From contig CM051456.1 in NCBI GenBank assembly GCA_028274465.1, positions 67,628,753-67,692,752 on the forward strand: a DNA stretch of 64,000 nt, given 5' to 3'. Below the pieces are notes generated by a model. It was not told where the DNA came from. It searched no databases and saw only the letters and a list, made by a program, of their open reading frames with translations. Within the stretch, counting starts at the first letter, position 1. Each line of letters begins with the position of its first letter. The translations under genes were made by a program, and so were the position numbers. This document shows, one piece after another, positions 36,501 through 48,167 of this stretch. The DNA is from Plantago ovata (lineage: Eukaryota > Streptophyta > Magnoliopsida > Lamiales > Plantaginaceae).

Positions 36501-38267
36501 AGGGAGTTTTGTTGTATTCCTTAGTTATCAAACATCTATTTTGATTATACTTTAATCCAAAACTAAGAGTTCCAATCACATACCTGAGAATCCTCTTTCC
36601 AACACTAAGATGGATTCTTTTTGGAGAGGCTTGATATGTAGCACATAGTTCTACAACAAAGCAAATGTCAGGTCTGCTAGTAGTAAGATAGATCAAACTC
36701 TCTATCATTCCTCTGTATTCTGTTGGATCCACCCCATCATCAAAAGTGTTGGCAAATTCATCGTCTATCAACAACATGTGGAGAGAAGGTGTCGGAGATG
36801 ACTGTGTGGTATAGCATCCATACTTCTTGGCAATTTTCCTTGCATACGCCTTCTGGGATAGGAAGAATCCCTCTTTATACTCCGCAGTGTGAACACCAAG
36901 ATAGTTGTTGATTCTGCTTATATTTCTCATGTCAAAGATATTTGTGATGGGTTCTCTAAATCTGTACTCCATAAGTTGATTAGTAGAGCCATATACTAAA
37001 TCATCATCATAGAAGTGTACAATAAGTAACCCATAGTTAATTCTTTAAAAAGTACAAGTTCCCACCAAGTTCACAATTTTTGAACCCTTCCTGTTGTAAG
37101 TATTTGATTAATTTACCAAATTCAGCTGCAACAGATGGATAGAAACCAAACATGTACTTATTCATCTGGAACACATGATCAGACATATGGGGATTTACAA
37201 ATCCTCGAGGTTGTTCTACATATAGCTTAGTGCTTCATGTATGGTCATCATGAATCATCCCTCCAAGCATATCTAGTACAAATTCATACCATAATGACAA
37301 GAAATGCATAACAATAATCTGAAACTATTAATGTGAATGGAAGGTACTAATGTGACATTATTAGTATACTCTTCAAAGTAAGAATAGTCTCTTGCATAAA
37401 AAGTGGCCTAACTTATCACTATTTCATTAGTTTCATCCCTTTTGTTTTTAAATATCAACTTAGTTTTGACAACATCTTCTTTTATTGGTCTTGATACCAA
37501 GGCCCAGTCGTTGTTAGTGACAAAACTACTTAGTTCCTTTTGCATTGCTTGTACCCAACAAAAATCTTCTAGAGCATCATCAACAGTTTTAGGTCTATAC
37601 ATCGCAATAAAACACAGTTTCTTCCTAACAGTGCAGTTTCTACTTTGACAACAGTCATCTGGAACACCTGGATCAAAAACATTAGATATAGAAGAATAAT
37701 CACTGACTGTTGTAGTCAATGTTTCAGTCGATGTTGGAGAAACATTGACGTCAACATTGTTCAAAACAATTTCTTCACCACTGACGACATAACAGTTAGT
37801 TTCTAATCTCGGACCTGTCAAAACATAGATATCATTAGAATAATAGACATAGGAAGCATCTTTTACAAAGCAAACCTTCATGTCTTCATCACAGAGTTGA
37901 CTTATACTAATCAGGTTTGAGTTTATGTTGTCAACCAACAAAACATTCTTAAGACTGTTTAAACCACGAACGTTCAAGGTTCACTTTCCTATGACATCAC
38001 TCTCACATCCAATGTCGAACACAACTGTAGCTGATTCCCTGAGATTTACATCTTTGAGAAATTTCCTATTACATGTCATGTTTTGAAGAGCCATTATCTA
38101 GATACCAAAAATCAGTATTAATAGTAGTTACTGATGCAACATTACAGGCTACCTTTGATTTACGGAAACGTTCAGTGGATTTCTCATCCGCTGGAGGAGT
38201 AGGAACATTTGTGGTTGATGGCTTGATGTTACTAAAATATGTCCAGTCTCGTCCTAGTCCGCCAACA
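36501..38267 (-). pseudogene. Fragment J: rearranged Copia remnants
   Basis: Minus-strand pieces in order are: a protease-like box (WYLDNGSSKHMT, about 38070-38110), a pre-integrase-like part (NLISISQLCDEDMKVCF, about 37860-37910), an RT start (AMQKELSSFVTNNDWALV, about 37490-37560) and an RT end (YLTTSRPDICFVV, about 36650-36690). No integrase part is seen between the protease/pre-integrase part and RT. Many breaks make it look older than E or G. No terminal repeats are recognised for it. Confidence 0.55.
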
Positions 38268-38739
38268 TGCTAATTAGGGCGACCCAGACTCTCCGGAATA
38301 CTAAGAAACTGCGACAATGCTTTCGATGCGAGTGACGATATACTGAGAGGTCGCTCACTCGAGTAAATTGGCACATCCAGACCCATGCACCTTCAGGTTC
38401 CTAATATATATCCGGGACCAAGAGTCTATGGAAATTGCGTGTAAATGTCCTAAGGGCCAGGGCCATAACGGCGCATGCCGGGGATCCCAAAGTCTCTTGC
38501 TTCCGGTCGCTATATCTGAGGTCCAATACTTATTTATACGGGGGACCACGATAAAGAATCCGGATTTCTCACTCACAACTAACTACATAACACAAGTGGA
38601 TAAGATCAAGGCAGATATTTATCCTTACACGATCATTGGGCCACGTCCACGACTGTCAAGGTATAGCCTACCAACCACATATGTGTGTTGACACTTGGCA
38701 AACTGTTGTGATGGCAACGACATGTGCTCCTATGAGGTT

Positions 38740-38747
38740 TATAAAAG
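38740..38747 (+). promoter_or_regulatory. TATA box of the K LTR
   Basis: TATAAAAG lies in the middle of the putative LTR, about 545 bp before its end, the position expected between U3 and R. Confidence 0.5.
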
Positions 38748-39400
38748 GAGTGGTTCCCATAGAGAAAGCTAAGGTGGAAAACACATTAGTGCAACACTCT
38801 CAAGAACTTCACTTCACAGGTACAATCTTTAGTCTTCTTGGTGGGGAGCTCAAGGTAATAACAAGGGTTCCTCTTGGGAGATAAATCTTTCATCACTGTT
38901 ATATTCAATGCACTCACCATCACCAGTCACAGACACACTCTTCTCCATATTCACAAGGTTGGCCCTCAACCACCTTCAAATAAAGTCTTCCTAACCGGTT
39001 TGACCACACGGCAGACCGCGCAACACATGCACCCCCCCCCACACACAGGTAGATATTGCTCGAGAAAGGACGATCGGAGCTCAGGCCAGGAAACAAAAGA
39101 GCGGGGAGTCAGACTTGAAGATTATGAGGTCGGACGAGGCGAGGTGGATCAAGTCAGAAGGACAGGACGAGACGATACCCGGAGAGAAGATCCAACCTCC
39201 ATCACCTCCATCCACCAGAGTCACAAAAAGCGAGTTATTGGTCATTATCTGTTTTATCTCCCAAAGGAAAATCATGTCCCATCATTTCTGGCGCCGTCTA
39301 TGGGAACCGGCACAAAACTTTGGTTTCTAGGTTCTTTGCTTTAGCAAGGGCAGAGGAAATTCAAAGTTCCGTACCCAGACATCCTTAAAGGGAGTGGAGC

Positions 39401-39859
39401 CATGGGTCCCCCCAAAGGAGTTGTTGAAGCAAGAACTGATATAAATGTGAATGATGGGGTAAAAGATATGCAGGATAAGGACCAAATAATTCATGTTCTA
39501 AGTACCCATGTGGAGGGATCTGATGGAGGAGTAAGGATAGGTGCAGATCTAGCGGAGCAGAGGAAGCAAGGATAGAGACAGAGCAATGAGGTCGCGCAAC
39601 CCAACGACAGAACGCTTAGAGTACACTTAAGATTCTTTATCCAAGAAGGGGGAGACCAGAAAGAGGAAGGGAACCAGATTCATTTTATAAGCGAGGAAGA
39701 ACCCATGAACGATGAAGACATGCAGCTAGAGGGATATCCTAGTGAAGGCCAACAAGAGGAGGCCGAAGATCCACAACTGCTCCTAGGACAGTGTGAAGAT
39801 TTGAGCCACAGAATCACTGAATTGCAAAGGGCAATCCGGAGCACTGAGGAGGCGATTCC
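39401..39859 (+). pseudogene. Element K gag-like start, broken and interrupted by H
   Basis: The readable parts are acidic and Gln/Glu-rich, for example MNDEDMQLEGYPSEGQQEE and QCEDLSHRITELQRAIRSTEE, the latter likely a coiled coil. This fits the N-terminal region of Tat/Retand gag, but no diagnostic domain is visible. Confidence 0.4.
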
Positions 39860-40489
39860 TGTAAGAAAATACGGTCAGATTTACCCCTAGGGTAGTGCAG
39901 CGGAATTTCAAAATTTTCTTAACATGCATACTAATTGATCATGCATATAACGTATATTGAAACACATCAGTTAGAAGACTTACAATACTCCAAAGCAAGA
40001 ATTAAAACAGAATCGATAGCCCAATCGATATGATCTTCCTAATAGTCCGATGTATCTTCTCCTTCGTTGAAGTCGAAGATATCTAATATGCTTTTCTGAA
40101 TATCTGCAAGACAATAAAGGTTAGTTTCCAGCTCCTGCGAACCTCAACCTTGGTATCCACGGATGAACAACTTATCGAGAGAATGCTAGGATATTCTCGA
40201 GTCAAACTCGGTTGACCAGAGAGAGAGGGGCGGCGGCGCAGTGGCTAGAGGTAGGAGAGAGAGAGCTTTTTCCTGAGAGAATAGAAGAGTGAATAATAAT
40301 GCATATATGAAAAGCTCTCTAACCATCTATTTATATAGTAGTCAATAGAAGCCTAAAGAACATTCTTTAAGACTCCTAACAGGAATAAGAATTCTAATTC
40401 TTATTGCACAAGTAAACCTTTGTGTCTAGGTTCATTCCCTAATTAAATCATAACTCAATTAGGAAAACTTGCCTCTTAAGTTTGAATGG

Positions 40490-41689
40490 TGATGAACCGG
40501 AATTTGTCAGATTCAAATTAATCAAATAAATTTGTTTTTAGCCAAAGGCAATTCACAACTACAACGGAAACCGTAGTGTAGCAGTAAAATAACTTCGAGT
40601 GTCGATCTCTAAAGACTATAACTAGCTTTATCTAATCTAACATAAACTATAAATTCAAGAGACGACTTAGCACAGGTTTTTCTTATCAAGATAATGGAAG
40701 TTAGTGATAGTATGATCATTCAAAGCATAGTGGGTTAATAATCATGCATGAAGTACCTGATCGTTTTGCATAGAGATCTTTGATCATGAATTGTCCTATG
40801 TGTTCCGTTTTATTCAACACTACGAAGATAGAGGGCTTAGATAGATCAAAGAAATAAAGCAATAACTCAAAGTCTGATTCGCTTTACCGCCATCAACATA
40901 ATTACTAACCCTTCGCTAAGAAATCACATACTATCACCAACGATGGATTTAGCTACTCATAGATGTCATGCAATCAACAGAAATCATAGCAAGATTGAAT
41001 GAAAACATGTTGAAAGATAAATAAATATAAATAGAAAAATTTGAGATACAATCTTAACAAAGGTTGTCAATCTCCGAAGAATCGCGATCTCACAAGCTCC
41101 AAATCGATAAGAAAAAGTATCTCCTATGCTAAGAATTCCCAGAACTGGCTCTGGAGAATTCTCCCCTAAAACTAATGAGAAAGGTATGAAAAAAGGTCTG
41201 AGAAAGTATAAAAAACGGAGAAAACTAAACAACTATAAATAGGAGTTCGGAACGTGTGGGGCGAGTCGCCCCACACACCGGGCGAATCGCCTGGTGTGGG
41301 GCGAACCGCCCCATGTCCCGGGCGAATTGCCCGGGAGTTCCAGTCGGCCAAGGACGCATTTTCGATGCGTTTTTGGATTTATTTTCCTTTTCGAACTCGG
41401 TTTTTGCCTTCTAGTGACCTTTTAGCCTTCAGACTCGACCCCTAGACTTCAAATCCCATCCAGAATCTTCTAGATACTCCAAAAATGTCCTCGGAACACC
41501 GATTCTTCGTTCTCTTCAATATAATTGCCCGGAAAACCACGTTTTTCACCTAAAACCTGTAAAATGCAAACTAATGGGAAACGTGACACTATTCTAATAA
41601 AATGCACTATAATATAGCTAAATTAACATAGAGGATAGCTAAATTGGTGAAAAAAGACTCGAATGAAGTTGTAAAATACACGTTCATCA
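40490..41689 (-). repeat. Element I 3' LTR (1200 bp)
   Basis: It has TGATGAACCGG...CGTTCATCA ends. The TATA-like CTATAAATAGG is at about 41232-41242. The palindrome cluster (about 41254-41335) has centres GCGAGTCGC, GCGAATCGC and GCGAACCGC. Confidence 0.92.
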
Positions 41690-44205
41690 AACTCCCCAAA
41701 CCGAACCTTTGCTTGTCCTCAAGCAACTAAGCTAGACTCTAATGCAAAAAACAATGCAACACAAAAATTGGAGTCTCATGCCAAATAAAATGAACTAATC
41801 TATTGAATCTATCAAAAAGCATATGAACAAAAACCATACGAATCATAACATGAATATTGGTTGAAGAATGTCTCGATTGACTCATACATATTCACATAAG
41901 CACTTATGTCAAACATGATAGTCTCTCGTAACATTCTTTACCTGGACCTAGTCAGTGACGACGTAATGAAACATGTTAAAATACGAATGGTAGTCCCGTG
42001 CCTATGAAACTGAGGACTTATTGTTGTTCACCAAGTTAAGACTTTTCCTCAAAGAGGTCGAACCAATACTGGCTCTCATCAAACGAAGGAGGGTTCCATA
42101 AAAAAGATAACAGTCCCCTATTCTACCCATCTCTCAAGCAAAGCCTTAAACTATTCACCACTTCCTGGATGGCAGGACGAGGGTGGTCTAGAACAGATGA
42201 CACTCAAACAAAAGACAAAAATTACAACTCGATTACGAACATTACAAGAATTGAAAAATGAGACAACACTTTGCTAAACTGTTTTTTGTCTTTTTCGGAC
42301 CCTTCTTTGCTTTTTTTTTTTGGGTCTTTTCTTTTTTTTATTTTCCAGATTTTTTTCTTTTTCCTGGATTTTTTTCTTTTTTTTTTAATCTTTTTTCTAT
42401 CCAGCAGTAGCACAACGAAAAAGAAATTAAAATGACACACAAACGACCTCTCCAAACCTATTCGAAAGAATAGGTTGGAGTACAAACTTTACGAAAAAGG
42501 AAAATAAACTCACAACACACACTAAAAATCGAAAAGACAAGTCTAATGATAGTGTAACCCCCTTCCCAAACCTATTCGAAAGAATAGGTTTCAAACAAAG
42601 GATCACACAATCTCACACTACCTCTTTCCTAGGCATTTAGCAATCTCAAAGCAAGGTGAAGACTTGTTGTCTCTTAGGTACATAATTACTCGGAAAACAA
42701 CCATAAGATCCTAACATGCATCATCCTATTATAAAGGCCTTCGTGAACCGCAGTAGAGAAAACAGCACTAAGTGATGTCCAGACTACCAAGCTTAACTAA
42801 GTGCAATACATAAATGTGACAAGCCAAGCGAGAAAAACCTCAAACAAATTCATAGAGATGAAGCATATGATTAATGTCATAATCAGTTAATCCACCCAAT
42901 AAAAAAGTATCAAAAAATTTGACAATAAACCCCACACAAAAATATGCAAAACTATACTAGGATGAATGTAGTGAATGCAACTAAATACTAAGAAAGCGGT
43001 AAACGTGCAAATGCAAATGCAAACGAAAGGTTTCACGAGTTTATCATAAGCAATACAAGTATAGAGATAGCCAGCGATAACCCCTCCCCCCAAACCTGAA
43101 CGTCGTCGCTCGTCCCGAACGTCGAAAGTGGATTTAAGGTGAGAGCTAACTTGTACCTGTAACCTATAGGACTCAAGGAAACTCGTGAGAAACCAAAACG
43201 GGCGATAAACGAGGTAAAAAGATCGATAATTTAGCATAATAGGAGAAAAATGGGGATCCGAACGAAAATCCGGATGCCCGGGGCGAACCGTCCTACGTGG
43301 GGGGCGTCTGGAGGTGTCGGTTTTCCTCCTAAATTGCTAAATTATCATCTAGAGACCTATTTTATCACCAAAAACATACGAAAATATAAAATAAAACAGA
43401 ATGATATGCATGCAATGCAAGAAAGCGATAAAACTAAACTACTTGCTACATTACCACTAATGTTATCCATTATCAAATGGGAACAAATCTTGTGCATCCG
43501 TTCCTGTACTCCTCGCATCTTGGGAACCATCCTTGGCTCCTCTCCGTATCTGCTCAAGCAAGTCCATGATTCCCTGAAAACTAAAATTAAAAAAACCAAG
43601 AAAAACAAAATCTAAAAAATAACTAAGGGAATCAGATGGAAAATAAAAAGAGTAAAGAGGATCAAAACTCCTTTGGTACTAGTAGGTGGGTGCAAGGACC
43701 AGAACGTAGGAGTCAAGATCAAGAGTATCTGCCGCAATTGATTCAAAGACACCAAAATCTTCAGAGATTGGCTCCTCGACCTCAACACAACTCACGCCAT
43801 CAATTCCTGCAATCGTCATCCAATGTTATGCAAGGCCCTCGAGGCATCACATACCGGGGCAACGGAGGTTGACTCATTCTTTCATATGACTAGTTTCTGC
43901 ACACGAGGAAACAAGAAACCAAGGAGCAGAATCCACAAAAGAAAAACAAAAGTTTGCAAAGAAAAACACAAAGAGTGCAAACAAACACAATGTAATCAAG
44001 AACTTCGAGAGCACAAGCACGCAAGGTAACCGAGATCAGATTAGATGAATTTTCTGAAAAGATAGGGGGACAGAAATAGGGTAAGAAAGTGAAATTTTCT
44101 GAGAGCAAACCCCCAGAGCCTATTCTTCTGTAGGGAACTGAATGCTGAAAATATAAATAAGCTAAACAGAAAAAAGGAGTATAGTCCCCGGCAACGGTGC
44201 CAATT
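41690..44205 (-). other. Element I interior, without recognised genes
   Basis: From left to right it holds the purine tract complement; a long tract (42290-42400); hairpin-purine modules (42454-42476, 42569-42590); the CGTCGTCGCTCG block shared with A (about 43100); an internal palindrome patch (GGGGCGAACCGTCC, about 43270); and a leader with small frames only. The primer site (one base off the tRNA-Asp complement) is at about 44185-44202. Confidence 0.75.
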
Positions 44206-45412
44206 TGATGAACCGGAATTTGTCAGATTGAAATTAATCAAATAAATTTGTTTTTAGCCAAAGGCAATTCACAACTACAACGAAAACCGTAGTGTAGAAG
44301 TAAAATAACCTCGAGTGTCGATCTCTAAGGACTATAACTAGCTTTATCTAATCTAACTTAAACTATAAAATCAACAGACGACTTAGCACAGGTTTTTCTT
44401 ATCAAGATAATGGAAGTTAGTGATAGTATGATCATTCAAAGCATAGCGGGTTAATAATCATGCATGAAGTACCCGATCGTTTTGCATAGAGATCTTTGAT
44501 CATGAATTGTCCTATGTGTTCCGTTTTATTCAACACTACGAAGATAGAGGGCTTAGATAGATCAAAGAAATAAAGCAATAACTCAAAGTCTGATTCGCTT
44601 TACCGCCGTCAGCATAATTACTAACCCTTCGCTAAGAAATCACATACTATCACCAACGATGGATTTAGCTACTCATAGATGTCATGCAATCAACTGAAAT
44701 CATAGCAAGATTGAATGAAAACATGTTGAAAGATAAATAAATATAAATAGAAAAATCTGAGATACAATGTTACCGAAGGTTGTCAATTTCCGAAGAATCG
44801 CGATTTCACAAGCTCCAAGCTCAAAATCGATAAGAAAAAGTATCTCCCATGCTAAGAATTCCCAGAACAGGCTCTGGAGAATTCTCCCCTAAAACTAATG
44901 AGAAAGGTATGAAAAAAGGTCTGAGAAAGTATGAAAAACGGAGAAAACTGAGCAACTATATATAGGAGTTCGGAACGTGTGAGGCAAGTCGACCCCACAC
45001 ACCGGGCGAATCGCCTGGTGTGGGGCGAACCGCGCCACGTCCCGGGGGAATCGCCCGGGAGTTCCAGTCGGCCAAGGACGCGTTTTCTACGCGTTTTTGG
45101 ATTTCTTTTCCTTTTCAGACTCGGTTTTGCCTTCTAGTGACCTTTTAGCCTTCAAACTCGACTCCTAGACTTCAAATCCCATCCGGAATCTTCTAGATAC
45201 TGCAAAAATGTTCTCGGAACACCGATTATTCTTTCTCTTCAATATAATTGCCCGGAAAATGATGTTTTTCACCTAAAATCAGTAAAATGCAAAGTAAAGG
45301 GAAACGTGACACTATTCTAATAAAATGCACTATAATATAGCTAAATTAACATAGAGGATAGCTAAATTGGTGAAAAAAGACTCGAATGAAGGTGTAAAAT
45401 ACACGTTCATCA
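44206..45412 (-). repeat. Element I 5' LTR (1207 bp)
   Basis: Partner of 40490-41689. The palindrome cluster is at about 44977-45065, next to CTATATATAGG. AATGG follows at 45413-45417. Confidence 0.92.
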
Positions 45413-46677
45413 AATGGAGGAAGGAGTTGACTCCTTCCTCCTTCACCCATTCGGCCGCGCCTATGGAGGGAGTATGTGTGTCCCACTTTTGGGACCCACA
45501 TGCAAGTCTAAGGTAATTCTAACTCTATTATATTTTCCCCATGTGCATATATTAATCTTTAATTAATATATCCTTTTAATTCCAACCTCTATTATATTTT
45601 CAAAGTATAATCTTTAATTGTATTTTCATAAATACAATTAATTCAATTAATATTCAAAATATATTAATTGTTCCACATACAATCATAATTAATATCGATT
45701 AATTATAATCCCATCTCTATGGTCATGCGGATAAGCTGAATCAACACATAGTGTGACCCATAAGGCCTCAGTGTATTATTCTAGTGACATCACTAGGCAT
45801 CATGTGATTCCTAGACGGTCCCATTTACAATATTAATAAATGAGGACGTTTGAGAGGTTTCTCAAAGCTACCCTTTCGTTGTAGAAGCCTGTTGCACTCA
45901 ATGCGGCGATGGTAAGGTCCCTTCATCTGACTGACTCGAATGCATCTAGGATCGATGATGTGTCTATCCCAATAATACACTCATGGTGCCTTCAGTGAGC
46001 TGCTTGGTTAATGCGAAATATCTTATGACCATTTGTAAATATATCCATACGCTGGCCAGCGGTTTTACCAACACAACTATGAACGACTAGAGCAGTTCTC
46101 TCCAATGCTACACGTGAGAGATGAATCCTCACAAGAACACTTATCATCCACCATTTGTAATATGGCCATGATCCTAGAAAGGGTCGTATCACGCTGCTTA
46201 TTAAGAGCGTGCGTTGGATCCCCTCCCAAAGGCTTGGGACAATAAATGCGATGATAAAGTCCCGGTGAGTCTAAGGATGAATGGCATCACTTCGACAACT
46301 CCGGTTCCCATAGACACTTCAGTGTAGAATACACATCGATGGGAGTATCCGGTGGGTTCTTCCATTGTTCGGAATCCTCCTCGAACAACTATGCGCAGTT
46401 ATGGGAACATAATGGATTCGTCTAACGATCCGTTTCGTGGTCGTGGGATTGACACACACTTGCTCCAGCAAGTATAACCTCCACGCATACTAGTCTCGAT
46501 TGCCTCATTCAGACCCCTACATCTGAGATGAGCTTCGACTAGGGAGAGTTTGGGATAGATGATAATTCACATAGTTCCCACTAGTTATGTGATCAGTCAT
46601 CTATCCACAGGGGACATGTTTGATATCTATACAGACCAACCAGATAAAGATATGACATGTTGTATGCCTGATGTAAT

Positions 46678-47957
46678 TGACGAACGTGGGATTGTCGTGC
46701 TCCGAACGTATCAAATAAATTTGTTATTTAGCCAAAGGCAATTCACAACTACAATGAAAACCGTAGTGTAGAAGTAGAATGACCTCGAGTGTCGTTCTCT
46801 AAGGACTATAACTAGCTTTATCTAATTTAACTAAAGAATATGAGAACAGCAGACGATATAGCAAAGGTTTTTATAACAGATAATGGAGATTGGTGATAGT
46901 ATGGTCCTTCAAAGCATAACGGGTTAATAATCATGCGTAAATTCCTCGGTTTTGCATGGAGATCTTTGATCAATAATTGTCCTGTTGTAATTATCAAACA
47001 CTACGAAGATATAGATTCTGATAGGTCAAACACTATTGTCCAATTGTGTTCCGTAATTATTCAACACTACGAAGATATAGATTCTGATAGGTCAAGACTA
47101 TGGTCCAACTGTGTGCAATAATTAATCAACATACGAAGATATAGATTCCGCTAGATCAAAGAAATAAAGCAATAACACGGAGTATAATGCGCGATATAGC
47201 CATTAGCATAATTATCAACCCTTCGCTAAGAATTCACATACTATCACCAACGAGAAGTTTAGCTACTCATAGTTGTCATGCAATCAACAGAAATCATAGA
47301 AGAAAACATGTTGAAAGATGTATAAAAATAAGTAGAAAAACTGTAAGATACAATGTTACCGAAGGTTGTCAGTCTCCGAAGAATCGCGATCTTACAATCT
47401 CCAAACTGCTATGAAAAAGTATCTCCTAAGCTATGAACCCCCAGAACAGGATCTGGGAAGTTCCTACCTAAAACTACAGAGAAAGGTGAGAGAATAGGTC
47501 TGGAAAAGTAGGCTTCGAATTTGTGTGGGACGAAGGGCCCCACACACTGGGCGACTCGCCTGGTGTGGGGCGATTCGCCCCACGTCCCGGGCGATTCGCT
47601 CGGGAGTAAAATTCGGGAAATTCCGCGTTTTCGACGCGTTTTTGGATTTCTTCCCCTTTTCGGACTCGGTTTCTGACTTCTAGTGGCCTTCTAACCTCCA
47701 GATTCGACCCCTAGACTCCAAATCCTATCCGGAAACCTTCAGATACTCCAAATAGGCTTCTGGAACACCAATTCCTTGTCAACTTCAATATAATTTCCCG
47801 GAATTCCTCGTTTTCAACCAAAACCTGTAAAATAAAAATTAAAGGGAAACGTGACACTATTCTAATAAAATGCACTAAAATATAGCTAAATTACCATAGA
47901 GGATAGCTAAAATAGGTGAAAAAGACCTAAATGAAAGTGTAAAATACACATTCATCA
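46678..47957 (-). repeat. Solo LTR S1 (Athila-like, subfamily of A)
   Basis: A single 1280-bp LTR with ends TGACGAACG and ACATTCATCA is flanked by a perfect repeat GTAAT (46673-46677, 47958-47962). It has no internal sequence. Its inner end (CGTATCAAATAAATTTG) matches only A's LTR. A solo LTR with intact target repeats is the usual product of recombination between the two LTRs of one insertion. Palindromes lie at about 47523-47605 (GCGACTCGC, GCGATTCGC). Confidence 0.92.
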
Positions 47958-48167
47958 GTAATATATAAATACGTTATGTAAACATAAACATGGATAAACA
48001 AACATATAATAAATTACGTTGATTGTGTAATAGTACATTTGCCCTTAATAAAGGTTGTCTCTAGGACATACATACTATCAATCTCCCACTTGGACTAGAG
48101 CCATCCACCTTTATGCTTAATCCCTAAATTAGCATAGTGTTTTAAATGAACCTCCACGGGTAAGACT

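Larger units (their letters stand above)
38268..39859 (+). mobile_element. Element K: Tat/Retand-like Ty3/Gypsy element, 5' end only
   Basis: A putative LTR (about 38268-39284; ends CCCATCA) is followed by the spacer TTTC and a primer-site-like TGGCGCCGTCTATGGGAA (39289-39306). A leader and a gag-like start (ATGGGTCCCCCCAAAGG, about 39401) follow. The GCGCCGTCTxTGGGAA signature is usual in Tat/Retand elements. TATAAAAG at 38740-38747 would be the core promoter. K is cut at 39859 by H and its remainder is not in the window. The left LTR boundary is tentative. Confidence 0.55.
40490..45412 (-). mobile_element. Element I: 4.9-kb non-autonomous Athila-like element
   Basis: LTRs are at 40490-41689 and 44206-45412, with a perfect target duplication AATGG (40485-40489, 45413-45417). 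The primer site is at about 44185-44202 and the purine tract is beside the left LTR. The 2.5-kb interior holds the Athila-like 3' region and a leader, but no recognisable gag, protease, RT or integrase domain. It looks structurally whole as a non-coding element that would depend on a relative such as A. LTRs differ by about 3% over 430 bp by eye. Confidence 0.92.
39860..48080 (-). repeat. Element H 3' LTR, in three pieces around I and S1
   Basis: The pieces 39860-40489, 45418-46677 and 47963-48080 add up to about 2.0 kb, the length of the E and G LTRs. They contain the same landmarks in the same order: TGTAAGAAAATACGG at the outer end, the CTTCGTTGAAGTCGAAG region (about 40060), an AT-rich palindrome block (about 45590-45700) and CATACTATCA at the inner end. 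Confidence 0.85.

Noticed and set aside
38355-39344. Cluster of short frames on both strands as possible host genes
   Set aside because: They fall in the putative LTR and leader of element K, overlap each other and show no domains.
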